From positions 186,001 to 250,000 of the forward strand of contig NZ_JBEWCD010000002.1 of the NCBI RefSeq assembly GCF_040530035.1: 64,000 nt of DNA. Reading direction: 5' to 3'. The position numbers and the translations under genes were made by a program. Positions 48,097 to 58,080 of the stretch are shown here, piece after piece. The first letter of the stretch is position 1. Every line of letters starts with the position of its first letter. The stretch is from Roseibium sp. HPY-6 (GTDB lineage: Bacteria; Pseudomonadota; Alphaproteobacteria; Rhizobiales; Stappiaceae). Under the pieces are notes generated by a model, which ran no database searches, was not told where the DNA came from, and saw only the letters and a program-made list of their open reading frames with translations.

Positions 48097-49215
48097 TCAG
48101 ACACGCATCGGCATCAGAACAAACAGGCAATCGTCGACCGTGTTGTCCTGGATGAGCGTTGGCGAGCCGGAATCTGCAAGCCGGAACAAAGCCGTATCAC
48201 TGCTGAGCTGGTTTGCGATGTCGAGCAGATAGCGCGAGTTGAAGCCGATTTCGAGCGGGTCGGCGTCAAATTCAACGGCGAGTTCCTCGGTAGCGCTGCC
48301 CGAATCGGGATTGTTGACCGTGAGCACCATCCGTCCCTCATTAAGGGCTAGTTTGACGGCACGCCCACGCTCCGACGAAATCGTCGAGACGCGATCAACA
48401 GCTTCCTTGAACTCGTCGCGGTCAACACGCATTTCCTTGTCATTGCCCTGGGGGATAACCCGGCCATAGTCCGGAAACGTGCCATCGATCAGTTTGGAGG
48501 TAAGCACCACAGACCCGGTCGTGATCCGGATCTTCGTATCTGAGAGTTCAATCTGAACATTTGCTTCCGGGTCTTCCAGGAGTTTCTGGATTTCGCCGAC
48601 CGTCTTTCTCGGTACGATGATGCCGGGCATTCCGGAGGCGCCTTGAGGCGCGGGGACCTCGGCCTGCGCAAGACGGTGCCCGTCGGTCGCGACCGCACGG
48701 AATTGCTGGCCGGACCCGGCATCGACCGTGTGAAGATAAATGCCGTTCAGATAATAGCGGGTCTCTTCTGTCGAGATGGCAAACTGCGTTGTATCGATGA
48801 GTTTGCGGATGTCGGCGGCAGACAGGCTGAAGCCGTGGCTGAAATCGCCTGCCGTAAGATCCGGAAAATCGGTTTCCGGCAGCATCTGGAGCGTGAATTT
48901 CGAGCGGCCCGCGCGGATCTCCAGGGTCGAATTGTCTCCGGTCGTCTCGAGCACAACCTGGGAGCCTTCCGGCAGTTTGCGCACAATGTCGTAAAACATG
49001 TGTGCCGGCACCGTGGTCGCGCCCGGCATTTCGATCATCGCCGGGACGGTTTCAACGATTTCCAGGTCGAGGTCGGTTGCCTTCAGGTTGATTGCGCTGC
49101 CATCGGCGCGCAGCAAAACGTTTGACAGGATGGGAATTGTATTCCGCCGCTCGACCACCCGGTGAACGTGGGTCAAGGACTTGAGTAGGTCGGTCCGCTC
49201 GAGGGTCGCTTTCAT
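48097..49215 (-). CDS. dnaN: DNA polymerase III sliding clamp (beta subunit)
   Basis: Processivity clamp. The product is 372 residues from ATG 49215 (MKATLERTDLLKSLTHVHRVVERRNTIPILSN opening, split by the usual HVxRVVERR motif); an upstream in-frame ATG at 49302 would add 29 non-conserved residues. The C-terminal VLMPMRV, the canonical clamp end, is present. It lies between dnaA and recF in the standard order. Confidence 0.98.
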   Translation of the reverse strand: MKATLERTDLLKSLTHVHRVVERRNTIPILSNVLLRADGSAINLKATDLDLEIVETVPAMIEMPGATTVPAHMFYDIVRKLPEGSQVVLETTGDNSTLEIRAGRSKFTLQMLPETDFPDLTAGDFSHGFSLSAADIRKLIDTTQFAISTEETRYYLNGIYLHTVDAGSGQQFRAVATDGHRLAQAEVPAPQGASGMPGIIVPRKTVGEIQKLLEDPEANVQIELSDTKIRITTGSVVLTSKLIDGTFPDYGRVIPQGNDKEMRVDRDEFKEAVDRVSTISSERGRAVKLALNEGRMVLTVNNPDSGSATEELAVEFDADPLEIGFNSRYLLDIANQLSSDTALFRLADSGSPTLIQDNTVDDCLFVLMPMRV

Positions 49216-49327
49216 ACGCTTCTTCCATACTCGTGGGGGGCCAGGTCGCGATTCCTGACCGGCTTGGACATTTGGGCTCCCATCGGGAGCGGGGGAAGAC
49301 ACTGCCCTTAACCGGCGTCAAAAGCAA

Positions 49328-49352
49328 GGGGGCGTCCGGTGTGAACGCCCCC
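49328..49352 (-). terminator. Hairpin in the dnaA-dnaN gap
   Basis: Arms GGGGGCGT (49328-49335) and ACGCCCCC (49345-49352) make an 8-bp GC-rich stem with a 9-base loop, about 30 bases beyond the dnaA stop on the minus strand. The following TTGCTTTTGAC is only a weak T-tract, so it may be a partial terminator or attenuator that lets dnaN be expressed separately. Confidence 0.5.
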
Positions 49353-49383
49353 AATCTTGATTGAAAATCGTGCAATTCTGGCG

Positions 49384-50859
49384 TTATGCGTCCAGCATGC
49401 GTTTGAGCAGTTCAAGCTCCTGCGCAAGGGCGTAATCAGCGCGTGCCATTTCTTCAATTTTCCGCACCGCGTGAAGCACGGTTGTGTGATCTCTGTTGCC
49501 GAAACGGCGGCCGATTTCAGGCAGCGAGCGCGGTGTCATGACCTTCGCAAGATACATGGCGATCTGACGCGGGCGCACGATCGTCCGTGTGCGGCGGGCC
49601 GAAAGAAGATCAGCCTTCGTCACGTTGTAATGTTTGGAGACGACGCGTTGAATATCTTCAATCTTGACGCGACGCGGTTCGCTGGAGCGCACCAGGTCAC
49701 GCAGCGTCATTTCAGCCATTTCCTGGGTAATTGGCTGGTTGGTCAGCTGGTTGTGCGCGATCAGTCGGTTCAGTGCTCCTTCCAGGTCGCGGCCGGAGGA
49801 GGCCACGTGGCGCGCGACATAGTCCAGAACGCTGTCCGGAACATCGAACTGAGGATAGGTCTTTTTGGCTGTCTCGACGCGCGATACAAGGATATTGCGG
49901 CGCAAAGTGAAATCCGGTTCCTGAATGCCGACAACAAGTCCCCCGGAAAGCCGCGAACGAACCCTGTCGTCAAGCGTGTCAAGATCCGAAGGTGCGCGGT
50001 CGGCTGCGACAATAACCTGACGGGCACCGTCGATAAGTGCGTTCAGTGTATGGCAGAATTCCTGCTGAACCTGCTTGCCGTGCAGAAACTGCATGTCATC
50101 GATCAGGAGGAGGTCGATCGTGCGCAGAGTGTCCTTGAAGGCAAGCGCGGACTGCGATTTCAACGCCGCCACGAACTTGTACATGAAATGCTCGGCCGTC
50201 AGGTACAGCACCTTGTGGCCGTTGGCGCGTGCTTTTGCCGCCACTGCCTGCATCAGGTGGGTTTTGCCAAGTCCGACGGCGGCGTGCAGATAAAGCGGAT
50301 TGAATGTAACTGATCCACCTGCTGCCACCTGGCGGGCCGCAGCCAGTGCGAGATTGTTGGATTCGCCCTCGACAAACGTTTCAAACGTATATTTCGGATC
50401 GAGAGAAGCGCCCTGCAGGACATCACGTGTGCTGTCTGCATTGGAGTCGCCTCGTCCAAGCGCCGCTGTCGCCGCCTGTGCACGGGTCACCTGCGTCGCG
50501 TCGGCAAGCGCATCCGAACGTGCATCGGTCGAAAGAGATTTAACACCACCGGGCGCAGCAAGGCTTGGCTGGCTGACCGGGGTCTGACGCGGGCGAATGG
50601 CGCCGCGAACGGTCAACTCAATGCGGTGGACATTGTCGCACTCGCGCTGCCAAAGACCCATAAGCTGGTCATTGTAGTTGTTTTGAATCCACTGTTTAAG
50701 GAAACGGGTCGGAACGGACAGCCGCACAGTGCCGTCTTGATGTTCCTCAAGGTCAACGCGCGCGAACCAGCTGGTAAACACATCATCGCCCAATTCCGCG
50801 CGAAGCTGCTTTTTTACCCGCTTCCAATGTTCAGAGCCGCCTGCCTCCTGAACCTGCAT
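49384..50859 (-). CDS. dnaA: Chromosomal replication initiator DnaA
   Basis: Initiator ATPase that binds DnaA boxes at the origin. The 491-residue protein has N-terminal domain I ([22 protein letters not shown]), a variable linker, AAA+ with Walker [15 protein letters not shown] and Walker [14 protein letters not shown], and domain IV with the DNA-binding signature [22 protein letters not shown]. First gene of the replication block. The 152 bases upstream contain no gene; the rhodanese gene lies further upstream on the same strand. Confidence 0.98.
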   Translation of the reverse strand: MQVQEAGGSEHWKRVKKQLRAELGDDVFTSWFARVDLEEHQDGTVRLSVPTRFLKQWIQNNYNDQLMGLWQRECDNVHRIELTVRGAIRPRQTPVSQPSLAAPGGVKSLSTDARSDALADATQVTRAQAATAALGRGDSNADSTRDVLQGASLDPKYTFETFVEGESNNLALAAARQVAAGGSVTFNPLYLHAAVGLGKTHLMQAVAAKARANGHKVLYLTAEHFMYKFVAALKSQSALAFKDTLRTIDLLLIDDMQFLHGKQVQQEFCHTLNALIDGARQVIVAADRAPSDLDTLDDRVRSRLSGGLVVGIQEPDFTLRRNILVSRVETAKKTYPQFDVPDSVLDYVARHVASSGRDLEGALNRLIAHNQLTNQPITQEMAEMTLRDLVRSSEPRRVKIEDIQRVVSKHYNVTKADLLSARRTRTIVRPRQIAMYLAKVMTPRSLPEIGRRFGNRDHTTVLHAVRKIEEMARADYALAQELELLKRMLDA

Positions 50860-51011
50860 GTCATTTGCCTCCTGTACTATGAAGACCGTCCGCCACAGTC
50901 GATCTTCGACGCCTTGCTGCTTGTGCAGCTTTATTTTGTCCCTTTTGGGACGGTTATTATGTGGGCGGCAAGAGCTCTCCTGCCACCTGACCCTTTCGTA
51001 GGGCTGTTATA

Positions 51012-51452
51012 CTAACTTTGGATCCAGGGCAGTCCGGAAGCCTTCCAACCGGACTGGGTTCCGCGATGACTGTCCGCATCAAGCGGACCTTCGAAACCAT
51101 CAGAGATATTAAAGCAGTGTGTATGTCCGGCCTGCGTGAGCGCCATGGCCGCAGCCTGGCTTCGGACGCCGGAGCGGCACAGAAAATATATCGGAGCGCT
51201 CTGGTCAAGTCCTTTTTTGATCAGATGGTCGGAAACAGTGCCGGTGAATTCTTGATTGGGTCCGGAAGGTGGAAAACCCTGCCATTCTACAAGGACGGGT
51301 TCCTTGCCGATCGGGCGCAGATCCGGAATGCCCACAAACGCCCATTCGGCCTGTGTGCGAACGTCGACCAGCGTTGCATCTTGCTGGTTGGCCAGCATGT
51401 CGAATGCTTCCTGCGACGTGACGTTTCCAGCGTAACCACCCTCGTTGCGCAC
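51012..51452 (-). CDS. Rhodanese-domain protein
   Basis: Single-domain sulfurtransferase-like protein of about 146 residues. The active-site loop is CRSGVRSQ, with the catalytic Cys, in the usual position, and the N-terminal LVDVRTQAEWAFVGIPDL matches the family. I choose GTG 51452 because a strong AAGGGGGAA site is 5 bases upstream; ATG 51500 would add a short hydrophobic leader without a ribosome site. It lies 152 bases upstream of dnaA on the same strand. The physiological acceptor is unknown. Confidence 0.87.
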   Translation of the reverse strand: MRNEGGYAGNVTSQEAFDMLANQQDATLVDVRTQAEWAFVGIPDLRPIGKEPVLVEWQGFPPSGPNQEFTGTVSDHLIKKGLDQSAPIYFLCRSGVRSQAAAMALTQAGHTHCFNISDGFEGPLDADSHRGTQSGWKASGLPWIQS

Positions 51453-52042
51453 AATTTCCCCCTTCAGTAGCAAATAGCTACCGAGTAAAAGTATTATCAA
51501 GAATTTCGGGATAGAGAATTAGTCCAAGTTGGAGCTAAATACCCGTGTGATCGAATACGTATATGTATCCAATCCATGATATTGCCGCCACGTGCTCAGT
51601 TATAGATATTTTAAACTTATTCATTTTTGATCCAAGCACCATTTTCAAGTTATTTGCTGGTCTTCGTCGCCAGCCGTGAACTTAATATACAGAGGAAGTT
51701 GAAGGGGGCAACCGCGTCTTTGTCGATTTTCCGATATGCCCCGTTTTTGCCGCTTCGGTGGAGATATTTTGCGATCTGTGGGTGAGGCAGCAAATGCTTT
51801 TTGCAGCAATGACTTTTTGCATTTTTGCTGATTGTCACAATTCGAAAACGACAAATTTAAAAAAATTTTCAGCACGAATAGCTTGACTCGTTCCGAATCC
51901 GGTTTGATCTAGAATGCTGACTCCTACATGTGTATAAGTAATTGAAAATAAAGAATTTTTTGTGACACCATCTTGGCTGTAAAAATTAACGATATTGGCC
52001 GTGCCTGTTGACAAATCTGGTCATCCACAAAATTGCATGGCT
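51453..52042. other. AT-rich spacer with DnaA box and GANTC cluster, possible origin region
   Basis: A 590-base non-coding stretch between the rhodanese and rpsT genes, much richer in A/T than its surroundings. It holds a perfect DnaA box TGTGTATAA (51929-51937, reverse of TTATACACA), a near-match TCATCCACA just beyond (52021-52029), and three GANTC methylation sites within 39 bases (51885, 51895, 51919). AT runs such as 51853-51870 could unwind. These fit a replication origin or a cell-cycle-controlled promoter, but alphaproteobacterial origins often lie elsewhere (for example near hemE), and two boxes are few. Confidence 0.35.
51929..51937 (-). promoter_or_regulatory. DnaA box
   Basis: TGTGTATAA is the exact reverse complement of the consensus TTATACACA. 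It lies in the AT-rich spacer with three adjacent GANTC sites. Confidence 0.6.
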
Positions 52043-52070
52043 AAAAAAAAACCCGGCAGTCTTGCCGGGT
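52043..52070 (-). terminator. Rho-independent terminator of rpsT
   Basis: Arms ACCCGGCA (52051-52058) and TGCCGGGT (52063-52070) with a 4-base loop are followed on the minus strand by eight T. It lies 27 bases beyond the rpsT stop. A textbook terminator. Confidence 0.92.
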
Positions 52071-52097
52071 CTTCTTAACGGTCCTGTGACGCTGGAA

Positions 52098-52364
52098 TCA
52101 TGCGCCAAGCGACTTGATGCGGGCATTGAGGCGGGAAACCTTCCTCGAGGCCGTATTGGCGTGCATGACGCCCTTGGAAGCAGCGCGCATGATTTCGGGC
52201 TGCGCCGCCTTGAAGGCTTCGCTGGCAGCGCTCTGGTCGCCGGAAGCGATTGCTTCTTCAACCTGGCGCAGGAAGGTCCGTACGCGGCTACGGCGCGCTT
52301 TGTTCGTGGCCGTCCGGCGGGCAATCTTGCGGGCCGCCTTCTTGGCCGATGGTGTGTTGGCCAT
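52098..52364 (-). CDS. rpsT: 30S ribosomal protein S20
   Basis: Small basic 88-residue 16S-binding protein with the family start [13 protein letters not shown], the [16 protein letters not shown] helix and the [15 protein letters not shown] segment. It stands as a single-gene unit with its own terminator. It is upstream of the rhodanese-dnaA group on the same strand, with the AT-rich spacer between. Confidence 0.98.
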   Translation of the reverse strand: MANTPSAKKAARKIARRTATNKARRSRVRTFLRQVEEAIASGDQSAASEAFKAAQPEIMRAASKGVMHANTASRKVSRLNARIKSLGA

Positions 52365-52540
52365 GGGCTCAATCCTGATCGGTAATTGGGACTAGTGTCC
52401 GGTGGCGATCGGGACCAATGCGCAGAGGCGGCAAGACCCGATCAAAAAACAACGGCGGCGGAATTCCGCCACCGATTGGGCGCTGCTTATAATCTCGCTT
52501 GGGGCCGCCGTCAACGGCTTTATCGTTGATACCAGTAAGT

Positions 52541-53314
52541 TTATTTGTTGCGAAACTGCGGTGTGCGCTTTTCCGAAAAGGCGGTCATCCCTTCTTTTTG
52601 GTCCTCAAGCGCAAACATGGCCTGAAAAACCCGCCGTTCAAAGCGCACGCCCTCGGAAAGCGTCGTTTCATAGGCCCGGTCAACGCTCTCTTTGGCCATC
52701 ATCACCACAGGCAACGAGAATTCGGCAATTTTCTCCGCAGCCTTCAGAGTTTCCTCGAGCAGATCGTCCGCTGGAACGATGCGGCTGACGAGGCCGCTGC
52801 GTTCCGCTTCGTCTGCGTCCATCATGCGGCCGGTGAGCACCATCTCCATGGCTTTCGACTTGCCCACAAACCGCGTCAGGCGTTGCGTCCCGCCTGCGCC
52901 GGGGATGACGCCGAGCGTGATTTCGGGTTGGCCGAACTTGGCGGTGTCGGCAGCGATGATGAAATCGCACAGCATCGCCAGCTCGCACCCGCCGCCAAGA
53001 GCATAGCCTGCAACGGCGGCGATTATCGGCTTGCGGTTGCGCGAAACCCGGTCGAAGGGTGTGATCAGGTCCGTCTGGTAGGCAGAGGAAAAGTCGTGCG
53101 GCAGCATCTCCTTGATATCTGCGCCCGCAGCAAACGCTTTTTCCGACCCCGTGATCACCACGCAGCCGATACGCTCGTCCTCGTCGAAACTGTCCAGGGC
53201 GGTTCCGAGCTCGGCGATCAGTTCCGAATTCAGTGCATTCAGCGCCTTCGGCCGATCAAGAGTGACAAGTCCGACCTTGCCGCGTTTTTCAACACGGATG
53301 TTTTTATATCCCAT
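52541..53314 (-). CDS. Short-chain enoyl-CoA hydratase
   Basis: Crotonase-fold hydratase acting on short-chain 2-enoyl-CoA in beta-oxidation or related pathways. The 257-residue protein has GADIKEM, the oxyanion-hole [15 protein letters not shown], and the two catalytic-type acidic positions (CELAM and [16 protein letters not shown]). The start is ATG 53314 (GGGAGCAGGCGAA upstream), giving the usual 257 residues. It resembles PaaF/Crt-type enzymes, but the exact pathway cannot be told. It lies 110 bases downstream of mutM on the same strand. Confidence 0.93.
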   Translation of the reverse strand: MGYKNIRVEKRGKVGLVTLDRPKALNALNSELIAELGTALDSFDEDERIGCVVITGSEKAFAAGADIKEMLPHDFSSAYQTDLITPFDRVSRNRKPIIAAVAGYALGGGCELAMLCDFIIAADTAKFGQPEITLGVIPGAGGTQRLTRFVGKSKAMEMVLTGRMMDADEAERSGLVSRIVPADDLLEETLKAAEKIAEFSLPVVMMAKESVDRAYETTLSEGVRFERRVFQAMFALEDQKEGMTAFSEKRTPQFRNK

Positions 53315-53424
53315 TTCGCCTGCTCCCAATTCAAGGACATGCCAAATTTACCGGACATGCCTAACCGACCCGGTGCCTGTCTGGCAAGGCTGGCAAAAGG
53401 GGGAGGGCGCTATTTGCAGGAGAA

Positions 53425-54318
53425 CTAGGACTGACACTTCGGACAATGAAAAGTGGAACGGTTGGACTGCACGGTGCGCGCAATCGTTCCACCGCATCCG
53501 TCTTTCCGGCAGGCGTCCCCTTCGCGCCCGTAAACGGCGAAGGAATGCTGAAAATAACCCAGTGTGCCATCGGTTTGAGCGTGATCTCTCAACGAGGAAC
53601 CGCCGGCATCTATCGCGTCGTGCAGGGTTTGCCGGATATGGGATGCGAGCTCGTTGGCCTTTTTTGTCGGCCGGCCTGACTTCGTCACCAGGGTCCCGGC
53701 CGCGCGCATCGGGCTTAGGCCGCTGCGCCAGAGTGCTTCACACACATATATATTGCCGAGCCCTGCGATGAGCTTCTGATTGAGAAGCGCGGCTTTAAGA
53801 GGTGTTTTTCGGTCTCGAAACAATCGTGCCAGACTATCGCCGCTCAAGTCATTTCCCAATGGCTCAAGGCCCAGCTCTTTAAAGTACGGGTGGTCTCCCA
53901 GCTGCGCACGCGGGATGAGATCCATGAAGCCGAAGCGGCGCGGATCATTATATATAATGCGTGCGCTTTTTTGGTTCTTCGACATGAGGTGAAAGACAAC
54001 GTGGTCGTGTTTGGGGTCCTTTCCCCTCTCATGGGTGAACTGTCCGGGCATCGCGGCCGAATGCTCGTTTTCCACCCGAAACGAACCGGACATTCCAAGA
54101 TGCATCACCAAGACGTCGCCGCTGCTGATATCTGCCAAGAGGTATTTGGACCGCCGCGACAGAGACGTGACGTTTGTGCCCGTAAGCCGGCTTGCGAAAC
54201 GTTGAGGGAAAGGGAACCGGAGATCTGCGCGGTTTTGGTCGACGGAGATGATATCGGCACCCTCCAGTGTTGGGGCGAGGCCCCGTTTGACCGTTTCAAC
54301 TTCCGGCAATTCAGGCAT
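53425..54318 (-). CDS. mutM: Formamidopyrimidine-DNA glycosylase
   Basis: Base-excision repair bifunctional glycosylase for 8-oxoguanine and FapyG. The 297-residue protein begins with the catalytic [14 protein letters not shown] (Pro1 after Met removal, Glu2), has the RSKYLLAD lysine region, the [20 protein letters not shown]2TH motif and a C-terminal zinc finger (CRKDGC and CPKC). Complete, and divergent from ubiE 161 bases away. Confidence 0.97.
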   Translation of the reverse strand: MPELPEVETVKRGLAPTLEGADIISVDQNRADLRFPFPQRFASRLTGTNVTSLSRRSKYLLADISSGDVLVMHLGMSGSFRVENEHSAAMPGQFTHERGKDPKHDHVVFHLMSKNQKSARIIYNDPRRFGFMDLIPRAQLGDHPYFKELGLEPLGNDLSGDSLARLFRDRKTPLKAALLNQKLIAGLGNIYVCEALWRSGLSPMRAAGTLVTKSGRPTKKANELASHIRQTLHDAIDAGGSSLRDHAQTDGTLGYFQHSFAVYGREGDACRKDGCGGTIARTVQSNRSTFHCPKCQS

Positions 54319-54479
54319 TTACAATGTGCTCCGCACTGGTTTCCGCATTGCTTGCGCGCTATAGGCCTGCGTCATATGGCTTTTCGCATCCGGAAAGATA
54401 GCGCTTGTGCAGTGCTTGTACTATTGTCCGGCGCGATTTGCTGTGAATTTAAGACACGTATCCGCCAGGAGGCGCATTC

Positions 54480-55283
54480 ATGACGCAACAGGCTCAGGGC
54501 CATTCGGGCAGCTCAAGCCGCGCACCGGAAGATATGCCGACAAGTTTCGGATATTCGAAAGTGGCAGAGGGGCAGAAACAGTCTCTGGTGGACGATGTCT
54601 TTCATAAGGTCGCCGAGCGCTACGACCTGATGAACGATCTCATGTCGGGTGGTTTCCACAGGGTGTGGAAAGACGCGATGGTGTCGTATCTGGCGCCGCC
54701 GAAATCGTCGGGGTCCGGCTGGCGCCTGCTGGATGTGGCCGGCGGGACCGGTGACATTGCGACGCGCACTGTTCGCCGCTCCGGTGACACCGTCGAGGCA
54801 ATTGTCTGTGATATCAACGACTCCATGCTTGCGGTCGGGCGGGACCGGGCCGCGAAGGCCGGTCTGTCGGACCTGATCACGTTTTCTCAGGGCAACGCAG
54901 AAGAGCTGCCCTTTCCGGACAAGAGTTTCGACGCCTACACGATCGCCTTCGGCATCCGCAACGTACCTGACATACCCAAGGCACTGGCGGAAGCCCGTCG
55001 TGTCCTGAAGCGCGGCGGACGTTTCCTTTGCCTAGAATTTTCCGAAGTCGACGTTCCGGTTCTCGACAAGATCTATGATGCATTTTCCTTCCGGGCGATT
55101 CCGCCGATGGGTAAATGGGTGACCGGAGAAGCGGATCCCTACCAATATCTGGTGGAATCCATCCGCAAGTTTCCAAGCCAGGAACGATTTGCCGAAATGA
55201 TCCGGGAGGCCGGCTTTGAACGGGTCGGCTACCGCAACTATTCCGGCGGCATTGCCGCCCTGCATTATGGTTGGAAATTCTGA
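54480..55283 (+). CDS. ubiE: Ubiquinone/menaquinone C-methyltransferase UbiE
   Basis: SAM-dependent C-methylation step of quinone biosynthesis. The 267-residue protein has the N-terminal [25 protein letters not shown] signature, motif [15 protein letters not shown], the [15 protein letters not shown] region and the C-terminal [17 protein letters not shown]-like AGGAGGCGC precedes the ATG. It is 3 bases from ubiB and very probably co-transcribed. Confidence 0.97.
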   Translation: MTQQAQGHSGSSSRAPEDMPTSFGYSKVAEGQKQSLVDDVFHKVAERYDLMNDLMSGGFHRVWKDAMVSYLAPPKSSGSGWRLLDVAGGTGDIATRTVRRSGDTVEAIVCDINDSMLAVGRDRAAKAGLSDLITFSQGNAEELPFPDKSFDAYTIAFGIRNVPDIPKALAEARRVLKRGGRFLCLEFSEVDVPVLDKIYDAFSFRAIPPMGKWVTGEADPYQYLVESIRKFPSQERFAEMIREAGFERVGYRNYSGGIAALHYGWKF

Positions 55284-55286
55284 TTT

Positions 55287-56867
55287 ATGTCAGTTCCGGT
55301 AATGCCATTCTTCCGCTTGGTGCGGGCAGGCTTCGTGATGGCGCGCGAAGGCGTTTTCGGGCTTGTCTCCTTGCCGGACCTGCCACCTGGGCCGCGCATC
55401 GGGATCGCAATGGCCCGCCTCTTGGAGCGCCGCGCCGTCAGGGAAAAGAGCGCGGAACTGCGCCTGTCGGATGCGCTCAACAAACTGGGTCCTTCCTACG
55501 TCAAACTCGGCCAGTTTCTCGCCACAAGGGCGGATGTCGTCGGCAAGGATGCGGCACGCGAATTGTCGGCGCTGCAGGATCGTCTCCCGGCATTTGAACA
55601 TGAAGCAGCCAGAGATGCTGTGTCCGAGCAACTCGGGCGTCCGGTGGATGAGATCTTTTCTGAATTCGGCGAGGCAGTTGCCGCAGCATCTATCGCGCAG
55701 GTTCATCCCGCTATCATCCGTCATAAAGACGGAACAGAGACAAAAGTCGCCGTAAAAGTCCTGCGCCCCGGCGTCGCGCGCCGGTTTCAGCGCGATCTGG
55801 AAAGCTATTATCTGGTCGCCAGGCTGGCGGAACGGTTCCATGCGCCTTCCCGCAGGCTGCGGCCCGTTGCCATCGTGGACACGCTGGCGCAATCGGTCGC
55901 CATCGAGATGGATTTTCGCCTCGAGGCAGCAGCGCTTTCTGAAATGGCGGAAAACACCGCCGATGATCCCGGTTTCCGTGTTCCGGTGGTCGAGTGGCTG
56001 CACACGGCAAAAGGTGTCCTGACCATGGAGTGGGTCGACGGCCGCAAGATGTCGGACGTCGAGGGCCTGATCGAGGATGGCCTGGATCTTGAGGAACTGG
56101 GTGCAGCCGTCATTCAAAGTTTTCTGCGACACACGCTGCGGGACGGTTTCTTTCATGCCGACATGCATCAGGGCAATCTCTTTGTTCAACAGGATGGAAC
56201 ACTTGTTGCAGTCGACTTCGGCATCACGGGCCGCCTGAACAAGCGTGAGCGCAGGTTCCTTGCGGAGATCCTGTTCGGGTTCATCACACGTGATTACAGG
56301 CGCGTCGCCGAAGTGCATTTCGAGGCCGGCTACGTACCGCCGGATCAGGATGTCGACATGTTTGCCCAGGCCATCCGCGCGATCGGCGAGCCGATCCACG
56401 GTCATGATGCCAGCGAGATTTCAATGGCGCGGTTGCTCACGCAACTGTTTGAAGTGACCGAACTCTTTGAGATGCGGACGCAGACCCAGCTGATCATGCT
56501 GCAGAAGACGATGGTCGTTGTGGAAGGTGTCGCGCGCTCTCTCAATCCTAATCTGGACATGTGGCGCACTGCCGAGCCGGTCGTCGGCAGCTGGATCAAG
56601 GAGCATCTCGGACCGGTCGGAAAACTGCGCGATGCCGGGGACGTTGTCTCGGCCCTGACCAAAGCCGCAAACGATCTGCCGATCTTCGCCGACAGGATTG
56701 GTCATATGTCAGCGGCCATGGAAAAGATGACACGCGACGGACTGCGCTTTGACAAGGAAACCGCCGACGCCATCGGTAAGGCGGAGGCCCGGCACACGCG
56801 CTCGGGGCGTATCGCACTGTGGGTAATTGCCGCCTGCGCGCTGGTCTTGACCTATCTGGCAATTTGA
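55287..56867 (+). CDS. ubiB: UbiB, ubiquinone biosynthesis ABC1/ADCK-type kinase-like protein
   Basis: Membrane-associated atypical kinase/ATPase required for ubiquinone synthesis. The 526-residue protein has the YVKLGQFLATR (KxGQ) motif, the AAASIAQVH (A-rich nucleotide loop), FFHADMHQGNLF and DFGITGRL (metal-binding DFG), and C-terminal hydrophobic residues (about 500-525) forming a membrane anchor. It follows ubiE after 3 bases. No dfp/coaBC gene follows, unlike in many relatives. Confidence 0.96.
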   Translation: MSVPVMPFFRLVRAGFVMAREGVFGLVSLPDLPPGPRIGIAMARLLERRAVREKSAELRLSDALNKLGPSYVKLGQFLATRADVVGKDAARELSALQDRLPAFEHEAARDAVSEQLGRPVDEIFSEFGEAVAAASIAQVHPAIIRHKDGTETKVAVKVLRPGVARRFQRDLESYYLVARLAERFHAPSRRLRPVAIVDTLAQSVAIEMDFRLEAAALSEMAENTADDPGFRVPVVEWLHTAKGVLTMEWVDGRKMSDVEGLIEDGLDLEELGAAVIQSFLRHTLRDGFFHADMHQGNLFVQQDGTLVAVDFGITGRLNKRERRFLAEILFGFITRDYRRVAEVHFEAGYVPPDQDVDMFAQAIRAIGEPIHGHDASEISMARLLTQLFEVTELFEMRTQTQLIMLQKTMVVVEGVARSLNPNLDMWRTAEPVVGSWIKEHLGPVGKLRDAGDVVSALTKAANDLPIFADRIGHMSAAMEKMTRDGLRFDKETADAIGKAEARHTRSGRIALWVIAACALVLTYLAI

Positions 56868-56889
56868 GTGCCGTTCGGCCGAGTGAGTG

Positions 56890-57489
56890 TTACGGGCCGT
56901 CCAGCTGACTGAACGCAATCTGTTTCGAAACCGTACGGATTTCATCGGCAAGCGCGCTGTTGTCGATCGTGCGGGAGAGGACCATCCCGCCAATGCACGT
57001 GACGGCCAGCCCGATGGCCTTTTCTCTCGTGTGCGGCTGTTCCGGAAGATTATGTTCGAAAAGCCATATCATTGCTCGCAGTAACGACTCGTAGGCAAGA
57101 CGCGCCTCCGGTGATGCGCGCGCGACATCTGACGGCAAAGCGATCATCGGACATTGGCCCTCAAGATCGCCAAGATGCTGGTCAGAGAGATAGCTAGAAA
57201 TCATGTCGTGAACCGTTTGCAATCCTCCGTTCTGAGGATCGACACCGGCCTCGTCCCGCCATGTCTTGCCGCGCCCGTTCAAAAAGGAGGCGACAGCTTC
57301 GGCGTATAGCTCCTCCTTGTTCTTGAAATGATTATAGAAGCCGCCGCGTGTCAGGCCGGCCTCCGCCATGATCGTGTCGATTGAAACGTCCGAGAACCCA
57401 TGCCGGTTGAACAGGATCCGTGCGCATTCCACGATGCGGTGCCGGGTTTTGGATTTATGCTCGGGACTGTAGGGCAACGCTCTCTCCAA
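56890..57489 (-). CDS. TetR-family repressor
   Basis: The 199-residue protein has an N-terminal HTH (about 15-60: RIVECARILFNRHGFSDVSIDTIMAEAGLTRGGFYNHFKNK), typical of the TetR/AcrR family. The ligand-binding part has no assignable specificity; a Cys (GQCPMIALPSDVAR) lies in the NemR-like position, but a redox role is not shown. It is divergent from the MAPEG gene with a palindrome in the spacer. Probably a local repressor of itself and that gene. Confidence 0.92.
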   Translation of the reverse strand: MERALPYSPEHKSKTRHRIVECARILFNRHGFSDVSIDTIMAEAGLTRGGFYNHFKNKEELYAEAVASFLNGRGKTWRDEAGVDPQNGGLQTVHDMISSYLSDQHLGDLEGQCPMIALPSDVARASPEARLAYESLLRAMIWLFEHNLPEQPHTREKAIGLAVTCIGGMVLSRTIDNSALADEIRTVSKQIAFSQLDGP

Positions 57490-57523
57490 TCGGTGACAGC
57501 CACAGACTACTCCGTTTCAAAAA

Positions 57524-57537
57524 ATGTTCTTTAACAT
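57524..57537. promoter_or_regulatory. Candidate TetR operator
   Basis: ATGTT (57524-57528), spacer CTTT, AACAT (57533-57537) form an inverted repeat in the short spacer between the divergent TetR and MAPEG genes. Arms of 5 bp are short, so the site is provisional. Confidence 0.45.
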
Positions 57538-57591
57538 AAATTGATAAGTGGCATGAAAGGTCATCCTTTCAAAACGAGCCGGATCGAAAAA

Positions 57592-58038
57592 ATGGAAAAC
57601 CTGTTTGAAGCCATCCCGTATATCAACGCCTATAAACCTGCATTTCTTGTGCTGGGCCTTCTGTCGCTGGTTGTCCTGGTACAAAGCTTTTTGACGGCAC
57701 CGCTTGCGTTCGCAAAAGAGGAACAGACACCCGGTATGCCGCTCAAATTCGATCATTCCAGACTGAGTTTTCGGGCCGTCAGGACGTACCAGAACTCTGC
57801 CGAAAGTTTTCCGGCCTTCGTTGCCGCCTGCCTCGTCGCGATCGTCGCCGGTGCGTCACCGTTTGCCATCAACGCTGCAGCGGGTGTTTATCTTCTCGCC
57901 AGGCTTCTTTTCTGGGGCTTTTATTATAGCGGCTTTGGCAGAGTTGCCGGGGGACCGCGCACGATGGCTTTTGTCGTCTGCCTTTTGGCAAACATCGTCA
58001 TTGCCGTTGCCGCTCTGATGAAACTGCTTTGGGTTTGA
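57592..58038 (+). CDS. MAPEG-family membrane protein
   Basis: The 148-residue integral membrane protein has four hydrophobic segments and the MAPEG signature RTYQNSAESFPAFVAA in the second quarter (Arg, Asn, Glu, Pro spaced as in the family). MAPEG proteins include glutathione-dependent transferases and detoxification enzymes. I start at ATG 57592; in-frame ATGs at 57541 and 57553 would add 17 or 13 residues. Divergent from the TetR gene, which suggests inducible detoxification. Confidence 0.85.
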   Translation: MENLFEAIPYINAYKPAFLVLGLLSLVVLVQSFLTAPLAFAKEEQTPGMPLKFDHSRLSFRAVRTYQNSAESFPAFVAACLVAIVAGASPFAINAAAGVYLLARLLFWGFYYSGFGRVAGGPRTMAFVVCLLANIVIAVAALMKLLWV

Positions 58039-58080
58039 CGATCGCCGGGACATGCGTCAGCGAATGCCTTTTCGAAAATG

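Noticed and set aside
55290..56405. 371-codon minus-strand frame
   Set aside because: Antisense to ubiB, which has all family motifs.
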